A stretch of 64,000 nt of DNA from Martelella alba (GTDB lineage Bacteria > Pseudomonadota > Gammaproteobacteria > Enterobacterales > Enterobacteriaceae): positions 1-64,000 of the forward strand of contig NZ_SZPQ01000001.1 of assembly GCF_005217455.1 (NCBI RefSeq), in the 5' to 3' direction. Both the position numbers and the translations under genes were made by a program. The number at the start of each line of letters is the position of its first letter. Within the stretch, counting starts at the first letter, position 1. Shown piece by piece: positions 28,822 through 38,465 of this stretch. The notes under the pieces were generated by a model. That model was not told the DNA's origin. It was given only the letters and a program-made list of their open reading frames with translations, and did not search any database.

Positions 28822-30591
28822 TTAATGGGCGAAATTGCGTTTAATCAGGCCAAGTAATTCATCACCGAACGAATTAGGGTTCAGCATGTTCTGCACCCCG
28901 AGAACAAACTTGCCTTCACCGGGATCCATTTCCCCTGATAAATGCTTGGACGAAACAATAATGTCGGTGTTCGGCAGTTTGGCTTTGTAATCGGATACCG
29001 CGCACGAATCCATGACGGCCGGAATACCCTTTTGTTCCAGGTAGTGGCCGATTTTCATTTTCATCATCATGGACGACCCTTGTCCGTTGCCGCAAACCGC
29101 CAAGATGCGGATAGGACGGTTCACCGCCTCGGATTCGGTTCCCGTTGCGCCTGACTGGGGCGGAACGTCAGCCGGCGCTGTATTGGCCGGGGCTTGCGCC
29201 GCCAGCGCCAGGGCGTCTTCTTCCCTGCGCAGTTTGCGCGAGGCGAAGTACATGTAAACCCCCGCGCCTGCCAATAAGACGAAGAAAAACCAGGACGACA
29301 TCGACAGTCCTTGCAAAATGGGTGGGAACACTAATGCCCAGTCGGCCATCCCCATCCAGGCATGGAACGCCGTGCCGTGCAAGGCGAACAAATGAATTGC
29401 CCATGCGGAACCCAGAACTTCGATAATGCCCATGACGAAACAGATTTTCATCACGGCTTTCCAACCGCCGAAATGGTTGGCAAATACGCCGATGGTGGCA
29501 TTGGAAAAGAACATGGGAATAAAACCGGGAATGATCATGATGGCGGAGTTGGACACCAGTAAAGCGATCACGGCGCAAAACTGACCGATGGCTCCGCACA
29601 TAAAACCGAAAACCATGGCGTTGGGGGAATAGGAGTAAATCGCCGCGCAATCAATGGCCATGACCGCATTGGGAATAACCCGTTCGGATATCCCTTTAAA
29701 CGCTTCCGACAGTTCCGCCACGAACATGCGCACACCCATTACAATGACTTGTATGGCTACGGCGAATTTCAAACCGGTTTCCAGAATGTAGATGGTCCAA
29801 TGGGTCGACCCCGCCATTTTCTGTAGGTTATCCAGACCAAAGGACAGCAGAATAATGCCGAAAAACAGGGTCATGACAATCGCGGTTGCCGTAATGCTGT
29901 CGTGGAAAACGTGCAGCCATTTCGGCAAGTTGAGATTATCGACGCTGTTTTCCTTATCACCGAGTTTTGGCGCAATCTTGGTGGCTATCCAGGATGCAAC
30001 CTGCTGCTGGTGGCCAATGGAAAAACCGGCGCCGCCCGTCACCGCTTCGGTCGGTTTGAACATGATATTGGATGATATTCCCCAATACAGCGCAATAAGA
30101 ATGGCGGTGTAGATGATGGTTTGCCACATGGACGCGCCCATCACCATGTAGAAAACCGCCAGCAGCCCGACCTGCTGGAACATGATGTGACCGGTCAGCA
30201 TGATCGTGCGGATGCCCGTTATCCGGCGAAATACCACCAGCAGAATATTCAATCCCAACGCCAATAATACGGCATACCCGACCCAGGAATACTTATCTCC
30301 CATGGTCTGCATGGTGGCCATCATGGTGGTATAAGGATCGATAACGGAACCGACCAAATGATGGTACAGCGCAATCTTGTCCACCACTGGCTTGAAACTC
30401 TCCACCAGCGTGGTGGAACCTACCTGAACGAGCATAAAACCCACAATGGTTTTGATGGTGCCTTTGAGTACGGTGGTGCCGTCGCGGCGTAAAAGCACAT
30501 AGCCAATGCAGGTAACTATCCCGAGCAACAAAGGCGCCTTTGTCATTACCTGGCTATAAAATATGAAAAAAATGTGATACAGGGTTTCCAT
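28822..30591 (-). CDS. ulaA: Fused ascorbate PTS EIIC-EIIB transporter (UlaA-UlaB)
   Basis: A 589-residue protein. Residues 1 to about 460 are the UlaA-type membrane transporter, which imports L-ascorbate while phosphorylating it. A linker rich in Ala, Pro and Thr (about 465-490) leads to a complete EIIB domain (492-589) with the phosphocysteine at about residue 500 in [10 protein letters not shown]. In E. coli EIIC (465 residues) and EIIB (101 residues) are separate proteins; here they form one chain. It is the first gene of the left ula operon, divergent from ulaG, and is preceded by the repeat-rich operator region. Confidence 0.94.
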   Translation of the reverse strand: METLYHIFFIFYSQVMTKAPLLLGIVTCIGYVLLRRDGTTVLKGTIKTIVGFMLVQVGSTTLVESFKPVVDKIALYHHLVGSVIDPYTTMMATMQTMGDKYSWVGYAVLLALGLNILLVVFRRITGIRTIMLTGHIMFQQVGLLAVFYMVMGASMWQTIIYTAILIALYWGISSNIMFKPTEAVTGGAGFSIGHQQQVASWIATKIAPKLGDKENSVDNLNLPKWLHVFHDSITATAIVMTLFFGIILLSFGLDNLQKMAGSTHWTIYILETGLKFAVAIQVIVMGVRMFVAELSEAFKGISERVIPNAVMAIDCAAIYSYSPNAMVFGFMCGAIGQFCAVIALLVSNSAIMIIPGFIPMFFSNATIGVFANHFGGWKAVMKICFVMGIIEVLGSAWAIHLFALHGTAFHAWMGMADWALVFPPILQGLSMSSWFFFVLLAGAGVYMYFASRKLRREEDALALAAQAPANTAPADVPPQSGATGTESEAVNRPIRILAVCGNGQGSSMMMKMKIGHYLEQKGIPAVMDSCAVSDYKAKLPNTDIIVSSKHLSGEMDPGEGKFVLGVQNMLNPNSFGDELLGLIKRNFAH

Positions 30592-30719
30592 GGTGATGCC
30601 TCGTTAAATGGATTCTCATGTCGGTGGGATTGGTCAAATGCCCGGACTTGAGCCGAACATGCTCACCGACGCAACCACACCATCACTCGCCTGTTTCTGT
30701 TCGCTAAGATAACCATACC

Positions 30720-30754
30720 AATCATAAGGAATCATAAAAAGATTCTTTATGATT
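30720..30754. promoter_or_regulatory. UlaR-type operator on the transporter side
   Basis: AATCATAAGG and AATCATAAAA stand exactly 10 bp apart (30720, 30730). The second forms a palindrome with TTTATGATT at 30746-30754. The same motif occurs before ulaG and ulaR, pointing to the DeoR-family protein UlaR. Binding is inferred. Confidence 0.65.
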
Positions 30755-31052
30755 TATTGTGAGCGATATCTCGTACAATTTTCAGCATTGTCTCACAAAA
30801 ATGAAAACCGATTGACAAATAAATTTTCGGAACTTAAGGGCGTGTTCGTTTTTTAATTGATTTTTCATGTAGTTAAAATGAGTCTTCATAAGGCGTTGTA
30901 CCGCCGATCACATAGGGGCATAGCCTGTGACCGGCCAAGCGGCTCCCACTATGCTTACCCGTCGTCGAACGACAGGCTGCGTGGTTGCTTTAGCCAAGGA
31001 CGGCGAGCTGTCAGCGTCCATTGTCATTCGGTGATGGGCAAACTGATAACTC

Positions 31053-31126
31053 AATCACATAAAATCAAAATAAACTCATTATAATCATAAAAAATCTTAT
31101 ATAATCATATAAAATCACTTGCAATC
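31053..31126. promoter_or_regulatory. Array of AATC motifs phased at 10 bp upstream of ulaG
   Basis: AATC occurs at 31053, 31063, 31083, 31093, 31103, 31113 and 31123, exactly one per 10 bp, with one position (31073) changed to AACT. The array ends about 95 bp before the ulaG start codon. It is probably a multimeric UlaR operator on one face of the helix; intrinsic DNA bending by phased A-tracts is an alternative. Confidence 0.7.
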
Positions 31127-31220
31127 ACACGCGTCAGCACGCCAACCGTCACTGGCAGGGGATTACGCCGGCAAGATCCGGCATTGCGTCACCCTTTTTT
31201 GCGCTAACAGGAGCCGCCAA

Positions 31221-32288
31221 ATGAGCAAAATCGACGAAATCACCAGAGAGTCATGGATTCTCAGTACGTTCCCGGAATGGGGTAACTGGCTAAATGAGGA
31301 AATTGAACAAGAGCACGTGCGCCCCGGAACGTTTGCAATGTGGTGGCTCGGCTGCACCGGTATCTGGTTGAAATCGGCGGGTAACACCAATATCACCATC
31401 GACTTTTGGTGCGGCACGGGTAAACGCACCCACCAGAATCCCTTAATGAAGAAACAGCATCAGATGATGCGCATGGGCGGGGTACGCAAGTTGCAGCCCA
31501 ACCTGCGCACCTCGCCTTTTGTGTTGGACCCCTTCGGCATTAAAACGATTGATGCCGTGCTGGCAACCCATGATCATGCCGATCATATCGATCCGAATGT
31601 CGCCGCGGCCGTCATGCAAAATGTGGATAAGCCCGTGAAGTTCATCGGCCCGCAAGCCTGCGTGGATTTATGGGTATCCTGGGGCGTCCCGCCGGAACGT
31701 TGCATCGTGGCGCGGGTGGGGGATGAAATCCACCTTGGCGACATCAGCATCTTGGTATTGGACGCCTTTGATCGCACCGCGCTGGTTACGCTGCCGCAAG
31801 GTGTCTCCTCCCGGGACAAGGACTTATTGGATGGTATGGACCAACGGGCCGTCAATTATCTGGTGAAAACCTCCGGGGGTCATCTTTACCATTCTGGAGA
31901 TTCACATTATTCCAATTATTACGCAAAACACGGCAATGACCATCGCATTGACGTGGCGCTGCTTTCTTATGGGGAAAACCCGCGCGGCGTTACCGATAAA
32001 ATGACCTCATCGGACATATTGCGTGCCGGCGAATCGTTGAATGCCAATGTCGTCATTCCCTTTCATCATGACATATGGGCCAATTTCCAAAGCGATCCAC
32101 GGGAAATCGAAGTGCTCTGGCAGATGAAAAAAGAACGTCTGAATTATGGATTCCATCCTTTCTTTTGGCAGGTCGGGGGGAAATACACCTATCCGACAGA
32201 CCAGGCGAAAATACATTATCAGCACCCGCGCGGGTTCGACGATATTTTCATCGATGAGCCGGAGCTGCCGTATAAATCTTTCCTTTAA
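31221..32288 (+). CDS. ulaG: L-ascorbate-6-phosphate lactonase UlaG
   Basis: A 355-residue metallo-beta-lactamase-fold enzyme (E. coli UlaG 354), which opens the lactone of L-ascorbate 6-phosphate. The metal-binding motif THDHADH is present, together with later ligand histidines (HSGDSHY and FHHD). The ATG at 31221 follows CAGGAG. It starts the right-hand ula operon, followed by a HAD phosphatase gene, ulaE and ulaR. Confidence 0.96.
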   Translation: MSKIDEITRESWILSTFPEWGNWLNEEIEQEHVRPGTFAMWWLGCTGIWLKSAGNTNITIDFWCGTGKRTHQNPLMKKQHQMMRMGGVRKLQPNLRTSPFVLDPFGIKTIDAVLATHDHADHIDPNVAAAVMQNVDKPVKFIGPQACVDLWVSWGVPPERCIVARVGDEIHLGDISILVLDAFDRTALVTLPQGVSSRDKDLLDGMDQRAVNYLVKTSGGHLYHSGDSHYSNYYAKHGNDHRIDVALLSYGENPRGVTDKMTSSDILRAGESLNANVVIPFHHDIWANFQSDPREIEVLWQMKKERLNYGFHPFFWQVGGKYTYPTDQAKIHYQHPRGFDDIFIDEPELPYKSFL

Positions 32289-32430
32289 GGAACAGGGTTA
32301 GCACACGGCGGTATGCAGCGCCTGTTTCCGGTTCGCACTTTGAGGTTAACTGCCTATCGCCGTGCTGCTTTTTTGCGTATGCATGCTCGGCATATCCAAT
32401 GGGTTCGAGCGTAGACCAGCAGAGGTCATC

Positions 32431-33255
32431 ATGTCATACCGTGTATTGGCGCTGGACCTGGATGGCACGTTGCTGACCAGCGACCAGCATATTCACCCCG
32501 CCGTGCGCGACGCGCTGCGCCGGATTGCCTTGACGGCCAGGGTGATTTTGGTCACAGGGCGCCACCATACGGCGGCCAGACCCTATCATCGCGAGCTGGG
32601 ACTCACGACGCCGGTTATCAGCTGTAATGGCGCCTATCTTTATGATTACGCGACGGAGTCCGTCCTGGCCGGGCAGGCCATCGACCACGAAGACGCCGCG
32701 CAATTTCTGGCGTTGGCCCGGCAGGCCGGGCTGAAGGTGGCGATGTACACGGACGAGCGGATGATGATGTCGGCCAGCACGCCGGTGGCGTATTTATCCG
32801 CCATGGCACGCTGGTCTCTGCAATTGCCGGCGGAGAGTCGGCCGGATATTGTCCGGGTCGCCTCCCTGGAATCCGCCTTGGCCGATACCCGGTATGTCTG
32901 GAAGTTTGTCGTCGAGGGCGATATCGGGCCGATTGGCGGGTTCGCGCGCCAGCAATGGCTTCAGTCGCATTTTACCCTTGAGCAATCCTGGCATAACCGT
33001 ATTGATTTCGCCCGGCGGGGCAATACGAAAGGGGCCCGGCTTCAGGCGCTGCTTGACGATTGCGCCATCGCCCCGGAGCAGGTTATCGCCATTGGCGATA
33101 ACCACAATGACCTTTCCATGCTGCAAGTGGCCGGGCTGGGCGTTGCTATGGCCAATGGCGATAGCGCCATTAAAGCCATTGCCGATCGCATTACCCAGGA
33201 AAGTAATGACGGACAGGGCATCCTGGACGTTTTGCAGGACTATTTCATCGTTTAA
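32431..33255 (+). CDS. HAD-superfamily (Cof-type) sugar phosphatase, YbhA-like
   Basis: A 274-residue hydrolase of HAD subfamily IIB. Motif I is DLDGTLL (nucleophile Asp), motif II VTGRH, and motif IV GDNHNDLSML. It most resembles E. coli YbhA (a pyridoxal-phosphate and sugar-phosphate phosphatase), for example in TGRHHTAARP. The start at 32431 follows AGAGG. It lies between ulaG and ulaE, so it may remove a dead-end phosphorylated intermediate of ascorbate breakdown, but that is inference. It is not part of the E. coli ula regulon. Confidence 0.85.
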   Translation: MSYRVLALDLDGTLLTSDQHIHPAVRDALRRIALTARVILVTGRHHTAARPYHRELGLTTPVISCNGAYLYDYATESVLAGQAIDHEDAAQFLALARQAGLKVAMYTDERMMMSASTPVAYLSAMARWSLQLPAESRPDIVRVASLESALADTRYVWKFVVEGDIGPIGGFARQQWLQSHFTLEQSWHNRIDFARRGNTKGARLQALLDDCAIAPEQVIAIGDNHNDLSMLQVAGLGVAMANGDSAIKAIADRITQESNDGQGILDVLQDYFIV

Positions 33256-33270
33256 GCCTTGGAGTCCATT

Positions 33271-34143
33271 ATGCACAATGTGGAAAAACCCTTTCGCCTG
33301 GGTTTATATGAAAAAGCCATGCCGGAGAGTTTACACTGGCAAGAAAAAATACACGCGGCAAGCGAACTCGGTTTTGACTTCATTGAGATTTCGATAGATG
33401 AATCCGACGAGCGTCTCAGCCGGCTGGACTGGACAGATGAGGAAATCTATCAGTTGCGGCGTTTGTGTGAAGCGTACGATTTGCCGTTGCAATCCATGTG
33501 CTTAAGCGCCCATCGCCGCTTTCCATTTGGATCCGTGGACGCCGGCCTCCGACATAAGGCCTATGACATCATGGAAAAAGCCATTAAGGTCGCGTTTAAG
33601 CTCGGTATCCGTTGTATTCAGCTTGCGGGTTACGATGTCTATTACGAGCCGCAAAGTCCCATAACCCATCGTTATTTCATCGAAGGTATGAAGGCGGCCG
33701 CCAAGATGGCCGAGCGGGCGGGGATTATGCTCGGCGTTGAAATCATGGATACACCCTATTTAAATTCGCTGAGTAAATTTGAAGTGCTAAAGAAAGCCAT
33801 CCCATCTCCGTTTTTTATGGCTTATCCGGATATCGGTAATATCACGGGCTGGAATTACGACACCTGCACGGAGCTCAAACTCAGTAGTGAGCATATCGTG
33901 CAGATTCATTTGAAGGACACGCTTAAAGTCTCGGAACACAGCAAAGGGCAGTTTCGGGATTTGATTATCGGCGAGGGGCAGGTCGATTTTTCGGCGGTTT
34001 TCCGCACCCTGGCGGAAATTGACTATCAAGGGCCGATGGTCTTGGAAATGTGGGCGCGGGATACGCACTGGCGGGAGAATTTACAACTCGCCAAATCCCG
34101 TCTGGTGGCCATGAGCCAGGCCGAGGGGATAAACATCACGTGA
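33271..34143 (+). CDS. ulaE: L-xylulose-5-phosphate 3-epimerase UlaE
   Basis: A 290-residue TIM-barrel isomerase that makes L-ribulose 5-phosphate from L-xylulose 5-phosphate. The metal ligands are seen in GVEIMDTP (Glu), YPDIGN (Asp), QIHLKDT (His) and VLEMW (Glu). The ATG at 33271 follows GGAG with good spacing, 15 bp after the phosphatase gene. SgbU is the closest alternative name; the context supports UlaE. Confidence 0.93.
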   Translation: MHNVEKPFRLGLYEKAMPESLHWQEKIHAASELGFDFIEISIDESDERLSRLDWTDEEIYQLRRLCEAYDLPLQSMCLSAHRRFPFGSVDAGLRHKAYDIMEKAIKVAFKLGIRCIQLAGYDVYYEPQSPITHRYFIEGMKAAAKMAERAGIMLGVEIMDTPYLNSLSKFEVLKKAIPSPFFMAYPDIGNITGWNYDTCTELKLSSEHIVQIHLKDTLKVSEHSKGQFRDLIIGEGQVDFSAVFRTLAEIDYQGPMVLEMWARDTHWRENLQLAKSRLVAMSQAEGINIT

Positions 34144-34205
34144 TCCGTGTCGCTCCCTTCACATGGCGATATTCCTTTTCTAAATGAATGCAATATACTT
34201 GTTAC

Positions 34206-34221
34206 AATCATAAGTAATCAT
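34206..34221. promoter_or_regulatory. UlaR-type operator at its own gene
   Basis: AATCATAAGT followed by AATCAT, again with 10-bp spacing, 14-29 bp before the ulaR start codon. It suggests that UlaR represses itself. Confidence 0.6.
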
Positions 34222-34234
34222 CAGCGAGCAGTTT

Positions 34235-34987
34235 ATGACGGAAATACAACGACATGAAGCCATTTTGGCGTTGCTGCAACAGAAACGCTATATGACGGTA
34301 ACCGGTCTCATGGAAGCGTTCGATATTTCTCCCGCGACCGCCCGGCGCGATATCAATAAACTGAACGATACCGGCAAGCTGCGCAAGGTCCGCAATGGCG
34401 CCGAGGCCATTGCGCAAAAGAAAATACAATGGTCGCCGATGAACATCCAGCACCGCCTCCACGATGAAAAGGTGCGGATCGCCCGGGCCGCCGCCGCGTT
34501 GATCAAACCAGGGGAAAGCGTGGTCATCAATTGCGGTTCCACCGCCTTTTTGCTCGGCCAGGAAATTTGTGGACAGGATGTGCAGGTCATCACCAATTAT
34601 TTCCCCCTGGCGAGCTACCTGATCGAGGAAGGGCACGAAGGCGTGGTGATCATCGGCGGACAGTATAACCGCAGCCAGTCCATTACGTTGGCGCCCCAGG
34701 ACGAAATCTCATCGCTCTATGCGGGGCATTGGATGTTTACCAGCGGCAAAGGGATCACCGCCGACGGTTTGTATAAGATGGATATGCTGACCGCCATGGC
34801 GGAGCAGAAGATGCTGGACCACGTGGGGAAGTTGGTGGTGTTGACCGACAGCTCCAAAGTGGGCCAGCGTGCCGGTATGCTGTTCTGTCCCGCCGTCCGT
34901 GTTGATATGTTAATCACGGGCAAAGACGCCTCGCCGGAAGTATTGCAAAAGCTTCGTGATACCGGCGTGGATGTCATACTTGTCTAA
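34235..34987 (+). CDS. ulaR: DeoR-family repressor UlaR
   Basis: A 250-residue regulator. The N-terminal helix-turn-helix [19 protein letters not shown] and the sensor domain ([28 protein letters not shown]) match E. coli UlaR almost segment by segment. In E. coli UlaR responds to L-ascorbate 6-phosphate. It is the last gene of the right-hand ula operon and also has its own operator-like repeats. Confidence 0.95.
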   Translation: MTEIQRHEAILALLQQKRYMTVTGLMEAFDISPATARRDINKLNDTGKLRKVRNGAEAIAQKKIQWSPMNIQHRLHDEKVRIARAAAALIKPGESVVINCGSTAFLLGQEICGQDVQVITNYFPLASYLIEEGHEGVVIIGGQYNRSQSITLAPQDEISSLYAGHWMFTSGKGITADGLYKMDMLTAMAEQKMLDHVGKLVVLTDSSKVGQRAGMLFCPAVRVDMLITGKDASPEVLQKLRDTGVDVILV

Positions 34988-35863
34988 GCATCGCGAGCAG
35001 GGTTTTCTTTGCCCGCCATATCCCCACCGACCCGGCGATGTCATGCCGTCGTGGCGTTAGCCGCCCGCCACCCGGACGGGCACGCGCGCGGAGGGCGACG
35101 AAGATATCCCGACCCGCCGGCGTGGGCCTGTGCCGTTTATCTTGACGCCGCCAATACCCCAACAGACACCGCGACCTGTTCAACGGCCGGGTTATCCCCG
35201 TATGCAATGATAATCAGGCCCGATATCAGCCTGATCTTCATCGACGTTTCCGCGATATTGCCTCACTAAATTTTAATTTTTAGCGTCTTTTTGTTTTTTT
35301 CGACAGGGGAAAGGTTTTTTTGTTTATAAATAAAGCTATATTTCAAAATATTTCAACAATGACATCATTCAACATGACAAAAGGCTGGAAGAAATTCTAA
35401 GTGATAATAAAATGTTGAAATAATGTTAAATTAAGTTTTCCCAAACCATTTAGGATAAAATGTCATTGAGTATTATCTTAGTGCAACATATAAAGCAAAC
35501 GCTGTATTTCGTATAATATGATGAAAAATAAGCAATAATATACTGTCCTGACCAAGCCGGATAGAAAATTTCATGGAAACTGAAAGAGTGTAATGTAATC
35601 CTCCTATTACAAATTAAACATTATATTACATTTTACAAAGTGAATTTTTGTCATGCAATGCATTATGTTGGAAAACCAAAATGTGTCCTTTTATTTCAAA
35701 AATCTGAAACAAAAACTTGGAATGATTTAACTTCCTACATACACTCTATGGCGTATAAATTTTGGAACGGTAAAGAACTAATAACGAATCTAATTAAATT
35801 CCAAATTTCCGATGATTAGATTCAAATGTTAAATAATTTTTGGGTATGCTTTAGGAATTTGAA
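34988..35863. other. Long A+T-rich intergenic region
   Basis: 876 bp. The first 280 bp have ordinary composition and no credible gene. From about 35270 to 35860 the DNA is strongly A+T-rich with many TTTAAT/ATTA runs, unlike its surroundings. No RNA gene or clear repeat is recognised. It may be a silenced (H-NS-type) control region for the downstream regulator. Confidence 0.5.
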
Positions 35864-36853
35864 ATGAAACTACGTACATTGACCAGAGAAATTGCTATCC
35901 TGAGTATTCCACCTATCGATTTGTTAAATATTGCCGGTCCCTTAGAAGCTTTTCGTATCGCCAATACGCTGATTCAAAATGGACCATTGTATGATGTTGA
36001 GCTGGTTTCCGCTAAAAATGAAAAACAGATACAATGTGACTCGGGTATCAACCTTACGGCCCATGCCACACTCGATGATGAAAAATGGGCACGATCGTCT
36101 ATCGATACGCTGATCATCACAACGCAATTTCCTCCCTCCGGTATTTATCCGGAAAAAGTGACTCAATGGTTGTGTCAACAGGAGAAACGGGTACGGCGGA
36201 TATGCTCGATGTCCGCTGGAATATTTGTCCTGGCGCAGTGCGGTATGTTAAAAGATAAAATTGTCACGACACACTGGCGTATTAGGGATCATTTCGCCAA
36301 ATGTTACCCGGGTATAAAAATTGAGGAGCAGCCGATATGGGTCAAGGACGGTAAAATATACTCTTCGGCTGGCATGTCCTCCGGGATTGATTTGGTGCTG
36401 AATCTCATTGCCGAGGATCATGGCAATCTATTGGCCAGCAAAGTGACAAAAGAGCTGGTACTGTTTTTACGACGGCCGGGCAATCAGGCTCAGCTTAGTT
36501 TGTCTTTAATGGCGCAATACGCCAATCATCGAAGTATCCGCGAGCTTCAACCCTGGCTCACCGAAAATCTTGCTCAAGATTTGACGGTCGATGTATTGGC
36601 GGAGCGATTGGCTATCAGCAGAAGTACCTTTATCAGAATATTTAAGCAGGAAATGAATATTACTCCTGCGAAATACGTCGAAACGTTAAGAGTGGAAGCC
36701 GCGCAACGGTTTCTCAAAATGACCTCGATGAACCTGGATCATATCGCCGCCAAATGCGGTTTTGCCAGCGCGGATGTCTTTCGGCGCTCATTTCAACGGA
36801 ATCTCGGTATCACGCCGTTAAGCTATCGTAAGCAGTTCAAACCGGGAAATTAA
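35864..36853 (+). CDS. GlxA-type AraC-family transcriptional regulator
   Basis: A 329-residue protein. Residues 8 to about 195 form a DJ-1/PfpI-like sensor domain, with a cysteine in the region RRICSMSAGIF where the nucleophile elbow lies. The last 100 residues carry the two AraC helix-turn-helix motifs (VDVLAERLAISRSTFIRIFK and IAAKCGFASADVFRRSFQR). The GlxA family often controls catabolism of amines or other small nitrogen compounds; the target here is unknown. No neighbour forms an obvious operon with it. Confidence 0.87.
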   Translation: MKLRTLTREIAILSIPPIDLLNIAGPLEAFRIANTLIQNGPLYDVELVSAKNEKQIQCDSGINLTAHATLDDEKWARSSIDTLIITTQFPPSGIYPEKVTQWLCQQEKRVRRICSMSAGIFVLAQCGMLKDKIVTTHWRIRDHFAKCYPGIKIEEQPIWVKDGKIYSSAGMSSGIDLVLNLIAEDHGNLLASKVTKELVLFLRRPGNQAQLSLSLMAQYANHRSIRELQPWLTENLAQDLTVDVLAERLAISRSTFIRIFKQEMNITPAKYVETLRVEAAQRFLKMTSMNLDHIAAKCGFASADVFRRSFQRNLGITPLSYRKQFKPGN

Positions 36854-36882
36854 TTCCCAGTGATGCCGGAAACGGACCGGGT

Positions 36883-37551
36883 TCAATTGAATGCGCGGAT
36901 GGGCTCGCTTATGGTTATTGGCGAGACCTTGGCCATATCCGGTATGGGCGACGGGCTGTCATCGGCAGGTTGCATATCAAGATGCTGTTTCCGGATCCAG
37001 TCAGCGATGATCTGATAGGGGACAAATATACTCTGATCCCGCTTAGGGTGTGTTGCGGTGAATACGCCGACCACCGCGCCGTCGGCGCCATAAACGGGGC
37101 CGCCGCTCATTCCCTGGATACCGCCGGCATCGGTCAGCCCCACCAGGCAACTGGTCCGGGGCTGGCCCCACCAGCCGAATTGTTCGAGACGGCCGGACGA
37201 TGATGTCGGCATAGCCGTGTAGGCGTTGAATCCATAGAGGCGTAGCCCTTCGCCTAACGTGGCCGGCTCCAGTTTCGGCAATATGCGTCCGGTATTATCA
37301 TGATAAATAATTGCAACATCACAGAGTGGATTGTAAGCTTTCACTTTGACCAGCATAATCTTGGCCACATGCCCGGCCGTCAAACTGTAATGCCGGGTAA
37401 TGGGAAAACTTGTACCTATCGCGCCCGCAAGGACAGGGATCCCGATAAAATGCATGTCCGCTTTTTGGCTGGCGGTGGAATCGATTTTAATATGTCCAAC
37501 GGATTGGCAGCCTGATAAAGTTAGCCAAATAAAAAGCATCGTCGCTCTCAT
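36883..37551 (-). CDS. Trypsin-like serine protease lipoprotein
   Basis: A 222-residue predicted lipoprotein: signal peptide with lipobox LSGC (Cys about residue 14). A chymotrypsin-type fold follows with a full catalytic triad in order: His in SLTAGHVAK, Asp in CDVAIIYHDN, Ser in GMSGGPVYG. The second of two neighbouring ATG codons fits the GAGG ribosome site best. No PDZ domain is present, so it is not DegP-like. It would act in the periplasm or at the outer membrane. Its substrate is unknown and no partner gene is adjacent. Confidence 0.78.
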   Translation of the reverse strand: MRATMLFIWLTLSGCQSVGHIKIDSTASQKADMHFIGIPVLAGAIGTSFPITRHYSLTAGHVAKIMLVKVKAYNPLCDVAIIYHDNTGRILPKLEPATLGEGLRLYGFNAYTAMPTSSSGRLEQFGWWGQPRTSCLVGLTDAGGIQGMSGGPVYGADGAVVGVFTATHPKRDQSIFVPYQIIADWIRKQHLDMQPADDSPSPIPDMAKVSPITISEPIRAFN

Positions 37552-37705
37552 CATATCCTCTAATAAAAAATGCAAGAATGAATTTTGGGCGGCAGACGAC
37601 CTCACCGACGAGGGTTGGGCATTAAGCGGTGATTATGTATTCTGCGTGGCATCGACACGGATGGCCCGACATTTCACATTAACGTCGGATATGGAGGATG
37701 ATGTT

Positions 37706-37787
37706 TATACTCGTCATACCTCGCGTTGCTTTTATATTGGCGGCGCTCGCCGGCCATCGTTATGCAACGTGAATTATGTAGAGCATG
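37706..37787. repeat. ERIC-like fragment
   Basis: Begins TATACTCGTCATACCTCGCG and continues with GGCGGCGCTCGCC and GCAACGTGAATTAT, the same order as in the ERIC copy at 14360. It is shortened and lacks a clear right end. Confidence 0.6.
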
Positions 37788-37804
37788 TCAAAAAGAATTG
37801 ATTA

Positions 37805-38059
37805 TTATGAGGCTATTTTATGGTCTTCTTCTCTTTCAATTTGATGGATTAAAATTAATTTCTTCTCGCGGTTATTATCCGACACATGATTCAACAGCCG
37901 GCCATCCGCTGGTATCTTATGTCCACGGATCCGCTTTTTCCTGGTCCTGCCGGAAAGCGAGGCCCGTCGTGGCAATTTTCTTTTCGCGATAAATTGCCTG
38001 TGCTTATAAAAGCTGAATGACATTAGCAGTAGCAACAAGAAAATAGCGATCACATCCAT
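37805..38059 (-). CDS. Hypothetical small membrane protein
   Basis: 84 codons. An N-terminal hydrophobic helix (AIFLLLLLMSFSF) is followed by a strongly basic tail (KRKLPRRASLSGRTRKKR). There is no good ribosome site and no family I recognise. It could be a chance frame in A+T-rich DNA. Confidence 0.25.
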   Translation of the reverse strand: MDVIAIFLLLLLMSFSFYKHRQFIAKRKLPRRASLSGRTRKKRIRGHKIPADGRLLNHVSDNNREKKLILIHQIEREEDHKIAS

Positions 38060-38465
38060 TCGGCAGAACCTGTGACTGCTGTTAGAAAGTAAAGAAATTC
38101 ATGCGTTAAATGGCGCCGCTAAGATGTTGCAAAAGTAAATTCATAAAGCGTTCCAACCAAGACAAGCATAATGATTCTGATGTTAGGATAATACGTATTT
38201 AGGAAAGTTCTTATGTGTCAATTTTGCGATGATCTTCGCCTTTTTGCCCTTGACGGCAACCGGTCAAGAGGCGTTTGAACGAAATAGGGGCGAGTACCCT
38301 AAACCGGGAGGGATAACGAGACCGGAATACGGCCTCCGCCCGTTGGCGGGGCGGGGCCGCGTTGTGCCTGGCGGGATACGGCCGTACTTTGTTTTCCGCC
38401 GCTTCGCGCGGCGGGATGCGGCCGTGACGCGGCGGGATGCGGCCGTGACGCGGCGTTATTCGGCT
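38060..38465. other. Intergenic region with short tandem repeats
   Basis: About 400 bp. At 38411-38452 a 21-bp unit starting GCGGGATGCGGCC occurs twice in tandem; an imperfect version (GCGGGATACGGCC) lies just before it. The repeats are directly downstream of the stop codon of the dehydratase gene on the minus strand. No gene is supported. Confidence 0.55.
38411..38452. repeat. 21-bp tandem repeat, two copies
   Basis: Two identical units GCGGGATGCGGCCGTGACGC plus one base, period 21 bp, with a related partial unit upstream at about 38376. Confidence 0.7.

Larger units (their letters stand above)
30592..31220. other. Divergent ula control region
   Basis: 629 bp between the fused transporter gene and ulaG. 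Both ends are A+T-rich and carry AATC(A) repeats (30720-30754 and 31053-31126). The middle (30880-31030) is G+C-richer and holds no gene I can support. Confidence 0.7.
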
